Below, piece after piece: positions 1-5,392 of a DNA stretch of 5,392 nt. Both the position numbers and the translations under genes were made by a program. The stretch's first letter is position 1. Each line of letters opens with the position of its first letter. The DNA is from Gemmatimonadota bacterium (lineage in GTDB: Bacteria; Gemmatimonadota; Gemmatimonadetes; Gemmatimonadales; GWC2-71-9). Location: assembly GCA_022573095.1 (NCBI GenBank), contig JACZUR010000160.1, forward strand, positions 1-5,392, read 5' to 3'. The notes beneath the pieces are model-generated. The model was not told the DNA's origin. It was given only the letters and a program-made list of their open reading frames with translations, and ran no database searches.

Positions 1-197
1 GCATGGCGATCGGATTGGCCCTGGGCGCGGCGTTGAGCCGCCCTCTCCAGATATTATCGTTCCGGGTCAACCCGAACGATCCGGCCGTTTACGCAGCTAT
101 AATCGTGACGCTGACACTCGCGGGCGTGCTTGCGTGTCTCGGTCCCGCGCTCCGTGCAACCCGGGTGAATATTGTTGCAGCACTGAAAGCCGAGTGA
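1..197 (+). CDS. ABC transporter permease, C-terminal end only (MacB/FtsX-like, ADOP type)
   Basis: This is the 3' end of a gene that begins before the window; the last 64 codons and a TGA stop (195-197) are visible. The fragment has the usual end of a MacB/FtsX-type permease domain: a short link with an N-P-N-D-P turn, a final hydrophobic membrane helix (about residues 30-50 of the fragment, AAIIVTLTLAGVLACLGPAL) and the cytoplasmic tail RATRVNIVAALKAE. In this family the tail is typically 'P-A-R-R-A-t-r-v-d-P-x-x-A-L-R-x-E', and the fit is close. Such ends are typical of the large ADOP permeases of Acidobacteriota and Gemmatimonadota, inner-membrane proteins of efflux or lipoprotein-export type transporters. 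The substrate cannot be read from this piece. The ATG at position 3 is internal, not the start. No terminator is evident after the stop, and the DinB gene begins 77 bp on. Confidence 0.85.
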   Translation, partial: MAIGLALGAALSRPLQILSFRVNPNDPAVYAAIIVTLTLAGVLACLGPALRATRVNIVAALKAE

Positions 198-260
198 GTG
201 GGGTACTGACTAACTGAGAGCTAGATCACAGATTACATTTGACCTCAAAGAGCCTACCCC

Positions 261-266
261 AGGAGG
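261..266 (+). promoter_or_regulatory. Shine-Dalgarno of the DinB-family gene
   Basis: AGGAGG lies 8 nt before the ATG at 275. It is the strongest ribosome-binding site in the window and decides the start of the DinB gene over the upstream in-frame TTG at 239, which has no comparable site. Confidence 0.85.
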
Positions 267-274
267 ATACAGGA

Positions 275-748
275 ATGAGTCAAGCACTGATAGGCCAGCT
301 ACGGGCGACGCAAGAATATTTCACACGAAGCAGTTCCTGCCTGACAGAAGAGGATGCCGGCTACACGCCCACCGACGGCGTGTACACCGTCGCGCAGCAG
401 GTAGCGCACGTAGCGCAGACCGTAGATTGGTTCATGGACGGCGGATTCAAGGCAGATGGGTTCGACATGGACTTCGAAGCGCATGACAAGGAGATCCGCA
501 AGGTCACATCCCTGGCTGCGGCGCGGGAATGGGTCGTTCGGGCTTTCGACGCCGGAGCTAATCTGCTTGCTGAGAAGAGCGACGAGGAGTTGCACAGCCC
601 GCTACCGGAGGGTCTTGTGATGGGTGGCCTGCCGAGGGCGTCGATCGTGGGCGGTATCGTGGACCATACTGCTCACCACCGAGGCGTCCTCACGGCCTAT
701 TCGCGTGGGCTAGGCAAGGTCCCGTCCAATCCTTACATGGATATGTGA
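275..748 (+). CDS. DinB-family protein (metal-binding four-helix bundle)
   Basis: The product is a 157-residue cytoplasmic protein of the DinB/YfiT-like superfamily, four-helix bundles that bind a divalent metal through three histidines. Family members include thiol transferases and DNA-damage-induced proteins, but most have no known reaction, and none can be assigned here. The triad is visible: His45 in the second helix (VAQQVAHVAQTVDWF) and His131 plus His135 in the motif DHTAHHRGVL. These are followed by the usual ending A-Y-S-R-x-L-G-K-V-P-x-N-P-Y-M. Full length is typical for the family. The start at 275 was chosen for its Shine-Dalgarno; a TTG at 239 in the same frame would add 12 residues of no family character. 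The gene lies 77 bp after the permease stop on the same strand, so co-transcription is possible but not shown. The superfamily call is firm; the exact function is unknown. Confidence 0.93.
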   Translation: MSQALIGQLRATQEYFTRSSSCLTEEDAGYTPTDGVYTVAQQVAHVAQTVDWFMDGGFKADGFDMDFEAHDKEIRKVTSLAAAREWVVRAFDAGANLLAEKSDEELHSPLPEGLVMGGLPRASIVGGIVDHTAHHRGVLTAYSRGLGKVPSNPYMDM

Positions 749-774
749 ACAGCCAGGGAGTTAGGGTCGTCGCG

Positions 775-960
775 CAGCCCAGCAACTCCTCCAACGTGAG
801 CCGTGTCTTGGGAAGCAGCACCGAATCGTCGAGGTACTGATGCACAATCGCCATCGCGTCTGCGTCGCAGAGAGATGGTGAGGTAGCGCAGCAGGTAGCG
901 TACGTCGTCGAGATAGTGAAACTTCTCGCCCAGGCTCATCGCGCGCGCGGGATACTTGGG
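775..960 (-). pseudogene. Decayed C-terminal remnant of a nucleotidyltransferase-like gene (DUF6036/AbiEii-like, tentative)
   Basis: This stretch sits in the 335-bp gap between the DinB gene and the next gene. Read on the minus strand, two adjacent frames together look like one protein end. The first (about 960-866) gives PKYPARAMSLGEKFHYLDD followed by VRYLLRYLTIS. The second, shifted by one base (about 863-780), gives ADAMAIVHQYLDDS followed by LLPKTRLTLEELLG. The order 'P-x-Y-x-x-A-M-x-L ... L-D-D-V-R-x-L-L-R-x-L ... L-E-E-L-L' recalls, from memory, the C-terminal part of DUF6036-type nucleotidyltransferases, often toxin components. The break falls near 863-870. No N-terminal part exists: the first frame closes at a stop just beyond the palindrome at 962-991. 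I infer a truncated, frameshifted relic, probably not producing a working protein. A chance antisense reading cannot be excluded. Confidence 0.42.
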
Positions 961-961
961 T

Positions 962-991
962 ATGGTGTCAATACATATGTATTGACACCAT
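962..991. promoter_or_regulatory. Perfect 30-bp palindrome, candidate operator
   Basis: The 15-base half ATGGTGTCAATACAT is followed immediately by its exact reverse complement, with no spacer and no mismatch. The centre (972-981) reads TACA-TA-TGTA, which fits the TACAnnTGTA consensus of operators bound by BlaI/MecI/CopY-type repressors. Each arm also carries TTGACA pointing outward: 982-987 on the plus strand and 971-966 on the minus strand. It lies 92 bp upstream of the gene at 1084 and directly beside the minus-strand remnant. No good -10 box follows the plus-strand TTGACA at normal spacing. No T-run follows, so it does not look like a terminator. Binding of a dimeric regulator is an inference; no such regulator gene is in the window. 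Confidence 0.55.
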
Positions 992-1083
992 TAACTTGAT
1001 CCGGATGCTGGTCCCAACCTTCCGAAATGAAACCAGATACTCTCGCCTAACGTAGTCTTCGGTAGCCGAGAATCCCGATACAA

Positions 1084-3306
1084 ATGGTCTTTCCGATCTC
1101 AGTAAAACGGACGCGCGCCGCAGCCATGATTGCCGTGGTTCTGTGGTCGACTGTTGCTGTATCTCCCGGGCAAGCCGCTCCGGTTTCAACGCAGAGTCAC
1201 TTCGACGGCTTCAATCCCGACACGGTCACATACCCAGACGAGGCCACCCGTACCCTGGTCAACTCTGCCCGTGTCCGCCACATGGTGCAGGATTCGCTTG
1301 TCACAAGCTATTCGGCAAATGTTGTCACGCGTATCGAGGGCCGCGTGGGGAACAACGTCTTCGGCCGGCGCCTACCGATCTTCGCGCACGAGATTGCCTC
1401 CCATGTTCGTTGGAGCCTACCAAACAATCTCTCGATTGACGTCGAGGGAGCACGAATAGCATCGGCGCGGATTCCGGGGTGGAGTGATCGCGCGTGGGCG
1501 GGATTCTGGACCGAAGTTTTCGCCTATGAGCCCTGGTTTGTGCCCCGGGCTCTTAACGACAGCGTGCAGTTGGTGGGTGTGCCCAATCGCGCCGCGCTCC
1601 ATCCTCTCGCGGTGGAGGGTGAACTCCATTACCGCTATGCAATAGCCGACTCGATATCGATTTCGGTGGCCGGCCGCACGATAAAATCAATAGGCGTTGA
1701 CATACAGCCCAAGAAGATGGGGCCGAGCTATGTTGCCGGCCGAGTGTGGATCGATGCCGAAACGTTCGACGTTGTGAGATTCAGTTTTGTGTTTGTCGGC
1801 ACCGAGCTGTTTGACTACGAACCCGATGAGGATGAAGAGCTAACCGCCGTTCACATCGAGGCGGACCTGGAGTACTCGCTTCACGAGGGAAAGGTCTGGA
1901 TGCCACACCGTCAGCTTCTCATCGTCCGCTTCGATATATCTATTTTTGGTTCTGCATCACTAATGGCTATGATGACCTCGGAGTTTTCGGAGTACGATAT
2001 AAATGATCTAGAACCACGTCATGTAGCCAGTGTCGCTCCCCAGGACAGCGCGCCAACGTTCAACCATTGGGGTTGCGAAGACGTGATGATGTTCGGCAAC
2101 GCGGAAAGGATTGCGGCATGTGGTGACCATCCGTTCGAGAACACTGGACTGGTAAGTGGAATCAACTATCGGGTCACCGTTCCGGCGCTCGATTCGCTAC
2201 TCGAGTACCGGTTTGAGAACACGCTCTCGCTCTACTCATCGGCTGATGAACGGGAGAGGACTGATGATATCATTGCCGAACTAGCGCGCGTTACATCTGC
2301 TCTACCCGGATCGATGGTCCCCCGAGTACCGCGGCACACCATAGGTAGCAGCATAATTCAGCTTGCACAGCTACCTCGATTCAATAGGGTGCAGGGGTTG
2401 TCGGTTGGGGGTTGGGGGGAGTGGCCGCTACCCTTCGCGTTTACAACGGTCGCGCTGCGCGGACGCGTGGGATTAGCAGACGAACGGCCGGTTGGCAGTT
2501 TGTCCTGGATCCGCAACGCTCCAGAGTCGCAGTTCCAACTGATTGCGTTCAGAGATATACGAGTCGTTGAGCCTTGGACAAGTAACGGGTCGTTAGGAAC
2601 GTCAATCAAGTCCGCAATACTTGGTTGGGATGACGCCGACTATTATCTAGCGCTCGGAGGTGGTTTGAGATTCGAGGGGAGGATGGGTGCGCTGCGGAAC
2701 ACGGTCATAGAACTCAATTTCGAGCGACAGCGGAGCGCGGTTACTGCGGCCGGTTCTGGAGTTAACGATTTCTTCTTTGGTGACGGAGTGTTCCCCGTAA
2801 ATCCAGCCGTCGCTGAAGGTGACTTCGGGCGAATGTCGCTGCGGCACGACTACAGGTGGTCACGCGTTGAAGTTAAGGTAGGTGCTGATGGTCTGCGAAG
2901 TAGTTCATTGCAGGGTGGTAGGGTGTGGACGACCGCGTCGATTCCGTTCTCCGTCGGTGCCGCAGGTGTGAAGGTCGATGCCAGGGCGGGTTCCGTGTTT
3001 GGGGACACGTTGCCTCAGTTGGAGTTCAGGGCCGGTGGACCGGCTACTGTACCGGGCTACGAGTACGGAGTCCTCCGTGCCAGATCACTGTGGTCTCTGC
3101 AACTCGAGGTCGAGTTGTTCCAAACCGATAAGGTTGCGCCGGTGGTCTTTGGGGGCGTCGGCGGGCCGTTTCATTCCTCCGACCCGTTAGTGGGGGTGGG
3201 TGCAGGTGCGTCCTTCCTACAAAATTGGTTCCGCATAGACTTCTCCAAGGGAGTTAACCCATCTAGCTCGGTCAGGCTGGACATCTACTTCCAGTTTTCC
3301 GGATAG
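1084..3306 (+). CDS. Exported DUF5686-like protein with Omp85-type C-terminal beta-barrel
   Basis: The product has 740 residues. Residues 1-32 form a Sec signal peptide: KRTR at 8-11, a hydrophobic stretch at 12-27 and likely cleavage near GQA-A (29-32). The ATG at 1084 is preferred over the one at 1126 because the later start would lose the basic KRTR segment; neither has a good Shine-Dalgarno. Residues about 33-320 resemble DUF5686-type proteins, including HPL at 173-175 followed by HYRY and a beta-rich stretch, plus an acidic run DEDEE at 248-252. Two cysteines (331, 346) could pair in the periplasm. From about 433 (FNRVQGLSVGGWGEW) the protein becomes an outer-membrane barrel, with the Omp85-like loop GGPATVPGY at 651-659 and a final strand ending YFQF near the C terminus. 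Omp85 proteins normally have VRGY/F in that loop, whereas here the arginine is proline. The location is probably the outer membrane; the substrate is unknown. No partner gene is adjacent. Confidence 0.88.
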   Translation: MVFPISVKRTRAAAMIAVVLWSTVAVSPGQAAPVSTQSHFDGFNPDTVTYPDEATRTLVNSARVRHMVQDSLVTSYSANVVTRIEGRVGNNVFGRRLPIFAHEIASHVRWSLPNNLSIDVEGARIASARIPGWSDRAWAGFWTEVFAYEPWFVPRALNDSVQLVGVPNRAALHPLAVEGELHYRYAIADSISISVAGRTIKSIGVDIQPKKMGPSYVAGRVWIDAETFDVVRFSFVFVGTELFDYEPDEDEELTAVHIEADLEYSLHEGKVWMPHRQLLIVRFDISIFGSASLMAMMTSEFSEYDINDLEPRHVASVAPQDSAPTFNHWGCEDVMMFGNAERIAACGDHPFENTGLVSGINYRVTVPALDSLLEYRFENTLSLYSSADERERTDDIIAELARVTSALPGSMVPRVPRHTIGSSIIQLAQLPRFNRVQGLSVGGWGEWPLPFAFTTVALRGRVGLADERPVGSLSWIRNAPESQFQLIAFRDIRVVEPWTSNGSLGTSIKSAILGWDDADYYLALGGGLRFEGRMGALRNTVIELNFERQRSAVTAAGSGVNDFFFGDGVFPVNPAVAEGDFGRMSLRHDYRWSRVEVKVGADGLRSSSLQGGRVWTTASIPFSVGAAGVKVDARAGSVFGDTLPQLEFRAGGPATVPGYEYGVLRARSLWSLQLEVELFQTDKVAPVVFGGVGGPFHSSDPLVGVGAGASFLQNWFRIDFSKGVNPSSSVRLDIYFQFSG

Positions 3307-3404
3307 CTCAGGGTGGATCAACGCTTGATTCCTGCAAACCCTTGGATCCGGATGAATTGGACGGAAGATTCAGCGTTTGCTTAAAAGCCAGCCGAGAGAG
3401 CCTG
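3307..3404. other. Convergent intergenic gap
   Basis: This 98-bp gap separates the two converging genes. It contains one imperfect hairpin (3315-3332: GGATCAA, loop CGC, TTGAT with a bulged T, then CC). No T-run follows on either strand, so no intrinsic terminator can be supported for either gene. Confidence 0.4.
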
Positions 3405-4454
3405 TCACAACTCGAGAAATTCGATCACGCCGGTCTCCACACGCCGGAGGCCCACTGACGGTCGCCGGCGTTTGTACTTCTTGGGAGCGGGCGGCGTGCG
3501 TAGCACCTTCCCGTTCATGTAGGACTTGATCACTGTCGGATGGATATAGTATTTACGGCACACGGCTCGTGTGTTACCTAGTTGCTCGGCCACTGCGTCG
3601 ACGGCCTTCACTATGTTACTCCTAGCCTCGCGTTGAGAAGCTGCAATCCCCATTGCTCGCAGAGCAACCGCCGCGTGTACGGTCCCTGCCCAGGTCCGGA
3701 AGTCTTTCGCTGAAAAATCTCCGCCGGTGATCTCCTTCATGTACTGATTGATATCACCCGAGTCGACTACCTGTTTCTTACCACTCTTGTCGAGGTATTT
3801 GAAGAGCTCTTCGCCTGGTAAAGTCTGGCATTTTTGGATGATACCGGCGATGCGTCCGTCAGTGAGCGATATGCTGTGTCCCCTGCCGCTCTTGCCCGAG
3901 AATTCAAATCGGAGCTTCCAACCTTTCACCTCTACGTGCTCGCTACGTAACGTGGTCAATCCAAAGGATTGATTGTCCTTGGCGTACTCGTCGTTCCCAA
4001 TTCGTATTAATGTTTTCTCCAACAGCCTCACTACTGCCGCCAGTACCTTGCGACGGGGTAAGCCCGGCCGGTCGAGGTCTTTTTCAACTTTCTCACGAAT
4101 ACTCGGGAGCACTTTGCTGAATTCGAGCATGCGATGAAACTTGGTCTCGTCTCTGGCCCGCCGATAGCGAGGATGATACCGATACTGCTTCCGCCCCTTG
4201 GCATCCCTCGCAGTAACCTGGATGTGACCGTTTGGATCGGGGCAGATCCAGACATCTGTCCAGGCGGGTGGTATGACCAGGGATTTGAATCGTTTCTTCT
4301 GGTCAGGATCCTTGATGACCTTCCCGTCCGGACCTATGTAAGAGAAACCCCTGCCGAATCGCTTCCGGCGTATCCCGGGCATGTCATTGGTAACGTACCG
4401 CAGTCCTGCGGCGCGTGCGGCTTCGACGTGTTCCTCAGTAACTATACCTGGCAA
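3405..4454 (-). CDS. DNA topoisomerase IB (poxvirus/Deinococcus type)
   Basis: This enzyme relaxes supercoiled DNA by nicking one strand through a 3'-phosphotyrosine link and letting the duplex rotate. Counting from the TTG at 4454 (349 residues), the catalytic set is complete: Arg151 (RIGNDEY), Lys188 (FSGKSGR), Arg253 (KDFRTWAGT), Asn294 (LGNT) and nucleophile Tyr303 (CRKYYIHP). The intervals of 37, 65, 41 and 9 residues equal those I recall for the Deinococcus radiodurans enzyme (R137, K174, R239, N280, Y289). The N-terminal clamp begins with GLRYV and GIRRKRFGRGFSYI, and the C-terminal tail is rich in Lys/Arg. The frame stays open to a TTG at 4544, but that codon lies inside the terminator of the neighbouring gene, so a later start is more likely. 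TTG at 4454 follows AGCAGG at 6 nt; TTG at 4460 is an alternative. No ATG fits. Family certain, start uncertain. It converges on the gene at 1084-3306. Confidence 0.95.
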   Translation of the reverse strand: MPGIVTEEHVEAARAAGLRYVTNDMPGIRRKRFGRGFSYIGPDGKVIKDPDQKKRFKSLVIPPAWTDVWICPDPNGHIQVTARDAKGRKQYRYHPRYRRARDETKFHRMLEFSKVLPSIREKVEKDLDRPGLPRRKVLAAVVRLLEKTLIRIGNDEYAKDNQSFGLTTLRSEHVEVKGWKLRFEFSGKSGRGHSISLTDGRIAGIIQKCQTLPGEELFKYLDKSGKKQVVDSGDINQYMKEITGGDFSAKDFRTWAGTVHAAVALRAMGIAASQREARSNIVKAVDAVAEQLGNTRAVCRKYYIHPTVIKSYMNGKVLRTPPAPKKYKRRRPSVGLRRVETGVIEFLEL

Positions 4455-4487
4455 AGGCAACCTGCTTCTGAGAAGTGGAACGGAGAT

Positions 4488-4515
4488 ATTATTACGGCGT
4501 GAGGTGAGGGCGCAA
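4488..4515 (-). promoter_or_regulatory. Possible sigma-70-like promoter of the topoisomerase gene
   Basis: On the minus strand TTGCGC (4515-4510) is followed after 16 bp by AATAAT (4493-4488), within the AT-rich run TAATAATAT. Transcription from here would begin near 4481, just after the upstream gene's terminator and 20-27 nt before the candidate TTG starts at 4460 and 4454. The position is sensible, but the -35 match is poor and promoter consensus in this lineage is uncertain. Confidence 0.3.
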
Positions 4516-4536
4516 GGTGTCAGGGGAATGTGGGGG

Positions 4537-4568
4537 AAAAGCAAACGGGAGTATTAACTCCCGTTTGC
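4537..4568 (-). terminator. Intrinsic terminator of the small beta-barrel gene
   Basis: On the minus strand GCAAACGGGAG (4568-4558) pairs perfectly with CTCCCGTTTGC (4551-4541). One further T-A pair (4552/4557) makes a 12-bp stem with a 4-nt loop. It is followed at once by TTTT (4540-4537) and then a C-run. It begins 26 bp after the stop of the gene at 4594-5259, in the right orientation to end that transcript. No T-run follows on the plus strand, so it works in one direction only. It overlaps the upstream-most TTG (4544) of the topoisomerase frame. Confidence 0.75.
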
Positions 4569-4593
4569 GAAGTCGCTATTGCTACGCCGGATT

Positions 4594-5259
4594 CTAGCGC
4601 CCGGTCTCTATCTGCTCGTTGGCGTGTGTAAGTGCGTATCGAAACCCGCCAAGAAGCGAATGCTGAGGTGCGTTGAGTAGGAAATCTCGACTGGAAGGGA
4701 GGTAGCGGTACTCGCCGTACGCCACCAGGCGGCCTAAACGGAGTTGCAGGCCACCGCTGAAGACGACAAACACTTTCGTATCCAGCTCGTCGATCAGGTC
4801 GAGTGCCGTATTCAACTCAGCTGCGCCAAGGATCGCTGCGTCGCGGGGCACCGCGTCGGTTATCTGATTGATGGCGAATCCGCCGCCCGCGTACAACTGA
4901 AGGCGTTTTTTGGTCGGCATCGCATATAGCAGAAATTCAACTCTATTTCCCAGCCTCAACTGGACAGGCGTCGAACCTGTTGGGCTGTCCGGATTAGGAA
5001 TGGTGATGCCGATACCGCCATCCGAACCGACACCGAAAATCAGCTTGTCTAGGCCAATATACAACGCCGATTGTGTGCCCGTGATGAACCAGTGGCCGCC
5101 GGTCGTGAAGGCGCTAATGCCGCTCCCGAAGGTGGTTATGCCGCTCTGGGCGCCCCAGTACCACTTCCGTTGCCAGCTGTCGTCCTGACCCTCCAGAGGG
5201 GCTCCGATGGATGCCAAGAGAACGCCAAGCGCCACTATCGTTCTGAAAACTGTCCTCAT
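4594..5259 (-). CDS. Exported outer-membrane beta-barrel-like protein, function unknown
   Basis: The product has 221 residues. The N terminus is a Sec signal peptide: MRTVFR, then a hydrophobic core at about 8-20 (IVALGVLLASIGA), with cleavage near residues 23-25 before the polar QDDSWQ; the exact site is unclear. The mature part has alternating hydrophobic and polar strands rich in glycine and aromatic residues, for example 33-44, 120-129 (LQLYAGGGFAI region), 162-176 and 177-187 (LVAYGEYRYL). The last strand is about 199-210 (HSLLGGFRYAL). The pattern and size fit small 8-10-strand outer-membrane barrels, but I recognise no specific family. Unusually, the protein does not end on the last strand; an 11-residue charged tail (THANEQIETGR) follows. 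The ATG at 5259 has GGAG 8 nt upstream (5273-5270). The gene is followed by its own terminator, so it is probably monocistronic at its 3' end. Confidence 0.85.
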   Translation of the reverse strand: MRTVFRTIVALGVLLASIGAPLEGQDDSWQRKWYWGAQSGITTFGSGISAFTTGGHWFITGTQSALYIGLDKLIFGVGSDGGIGITIPNPDSPTGSTPVQLRLGNRVEFLLYAMPTKKRLQLYAGGGFAINQITDAVPRDAAILGAAELNTALDLIDELDTKVFVVFSGGLQLRLGRLVAYGEYRYLPSSRDFLLNAPQHSLLGGFRYALTHANEQIETGR

Positions 5260-5269
5260 AACAACAACT

Positions 5270-5273
5270 CCAG
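5270..5273 (-). promoter_or_regulatory. Shine-Dalgarno of the small barrel gene
   Basis: GGAG on the minus strand lies 8 nt before the ATG at 5259 (GGAG, TTGTTGTT, ATG). It supports that start, as does the signal peptide that follows directly. Confidence 0.65.
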
Positions 5274-5295
5274 CTTCAAAATCTCTGTTTGCCGC

Positions 5296-5316
5296 GCCGG
5301 GCCCCGCGGGTCCGGC
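5296..5316 (-). promoter_or_regulatory. GC-rich hairpin in the 5' leader of the small barrel gene
   Basis: On the minus strand GCCGGACCC, loop GCG, GGGCCCGGC forms a 9-bp stem with one A-C mismatch, 37 nt before the start codon. A TATTTT resembling a -10 box lies just upstream (5330-5325), so the stem could sit at the very 5' end of the transcript. No acceptable -35 is visible. A role in mRNA stability or translation is only a guess. Confidence 0.35.
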
Positions 5317-5342
5317 AGGGAACGAAAATAGGGCCTTCCGGC

Positions 5343-5384
5343 AAAAAAAGCGAGACCTAAGTTTTGTCGCCAGTTAATCTTAGG
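5343..5384 (-). terminator. Possible terminator of a gene beyond the right edge
   Basis: On the minus strand CCTAAG (5384-5379) can pair with CTTAGG (5361-5356) across a 17-nt loop, followed six bases later by seven Ts (5349-5343). The stem is short and the loop long, so support is weak. On the plus strand the same stem is followed by GG and TTTTT at 5387-5391, so it could act in both directions. It would isolate the small barrel gene from whatever lies upstream. Confidence 0.25.
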
Positions 5385-5392
5385 GGTTTTTG

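Noticed and set aside
733..939. The 68-codon minus-strand open frame as an intact small gene.
   Set aside because: Only its first part looks protein-like. After about 870 the composition turns to an Arg-rich random reading while the neighbouring frame becomes protein-like, and it runs over the end of the DinB gene. A frameshifted remnant explains it better.
982..1010. TTGACA at 982-987 as a ready promoter for the gene at 1084.
   Set aside because: At 15-18 bp spacing there is no convincing -10 box (best is GATGCT), so only the palindrome itself is annotated.
998..3354. The 10-mer GATCCGGATG occurs at 998-1007 and again at about 3345-3354, flanking the exported Omp85-like gene.
   Set aside because: A shared 10-mer is expected several times by chance in a window this size, and the flanking bases do not extend the match, so it is not evidence of target-site duplication.
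3307..3404. A bidirectional terminator between the convergent genes.
   Set aside because: The only hairpin is imperfect and neither strand has a following T-run.
4134..4502. A 122-codon plus-strand open frame opposite the topoisomerase gene.
   Set aside because: It is antisense to conserved topoisomerase IB sequence and has no ribosome-binding site or recognisable protein features, so it is a shadow of the real gene.
1..5392. A new defence, mobile or biosynthetic system across the window.
   Set aside because: The intact genes are a transporter end, a DinB-family protein, two exported barrel proteins and a topoisomerase IB, with separate transcription signals and no shared pathway; nothing supports a joint system.

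Overview
This 5.4 kb chromosomal window comes from a Gram-negative bacterium. Two genes encode exported proteins that look like outer-membrane beta-barrels. The partial permease at the left edge ends in the style of the large MacB-like 'ADOP' permeases, which are common in Acidobacteriota and Gemmatimonadota. Together with a poxvirus-type topoisomerase IB and the style of the secreted proteins, this suggests Gemmatimonadota or a relative. That placement is an inference from protein style, not a phylogenetic result. There are no RNA genes, CRISPR arrays, insertion sequences or phage genes that I can see.

Layout, left to right. (1) Positions 1-197 (+) are the last 64 codons of an ABC-transporter permease. 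(2) Positions 275-748 (+) encode a small DinB-family protein with a strong Shine-Dalgarno and an intact metal-binding histidine triad. (3) Positions 749-1083 hold no intact gene. They contain what looks like a frameshifted, minus-strand C-terminal scrap of a nucleotidyltransferase-like protein (about 775-960), and next to it a perfect 30-bp palindrome (962-991). (4) Positions 1084-3306 (+) encode a 740-residue exported protein: a DUF5686-like N-terminal part followed by an Omp85-like C-terminal beta-barrel. (5) Positions 3405 to about 4454 (-) encode a complete DNA topoisomerase IB, convergent with gene 4. All five catalytic residues are present at the spacing of the Deinococcus enzyme. (6) Positions 4594-5259 (-) encode a 221-residue exported beta-barrel-like protein. 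It is followed by a clear intrinsic terminator (about 4537-4568), which separates it from the topoisomerase gene downstream.

The genes do not form one pathway. The permease and DinB gene are co-directional but 77 bp apart. The topoisomerase and the small barrel gene are co-directional but separated by the terminator, so each is probably transcribed alone. The items most worth a second look are the 30-bp palindrome with its TACA-TA-TGTA core, the decayed minus-strand gene beside it, the proline in place of arginine in the Omp85 signature loop, and the topoisomerase start codon. I see no evidence for a new defence, mobile or biosynthetic system here.
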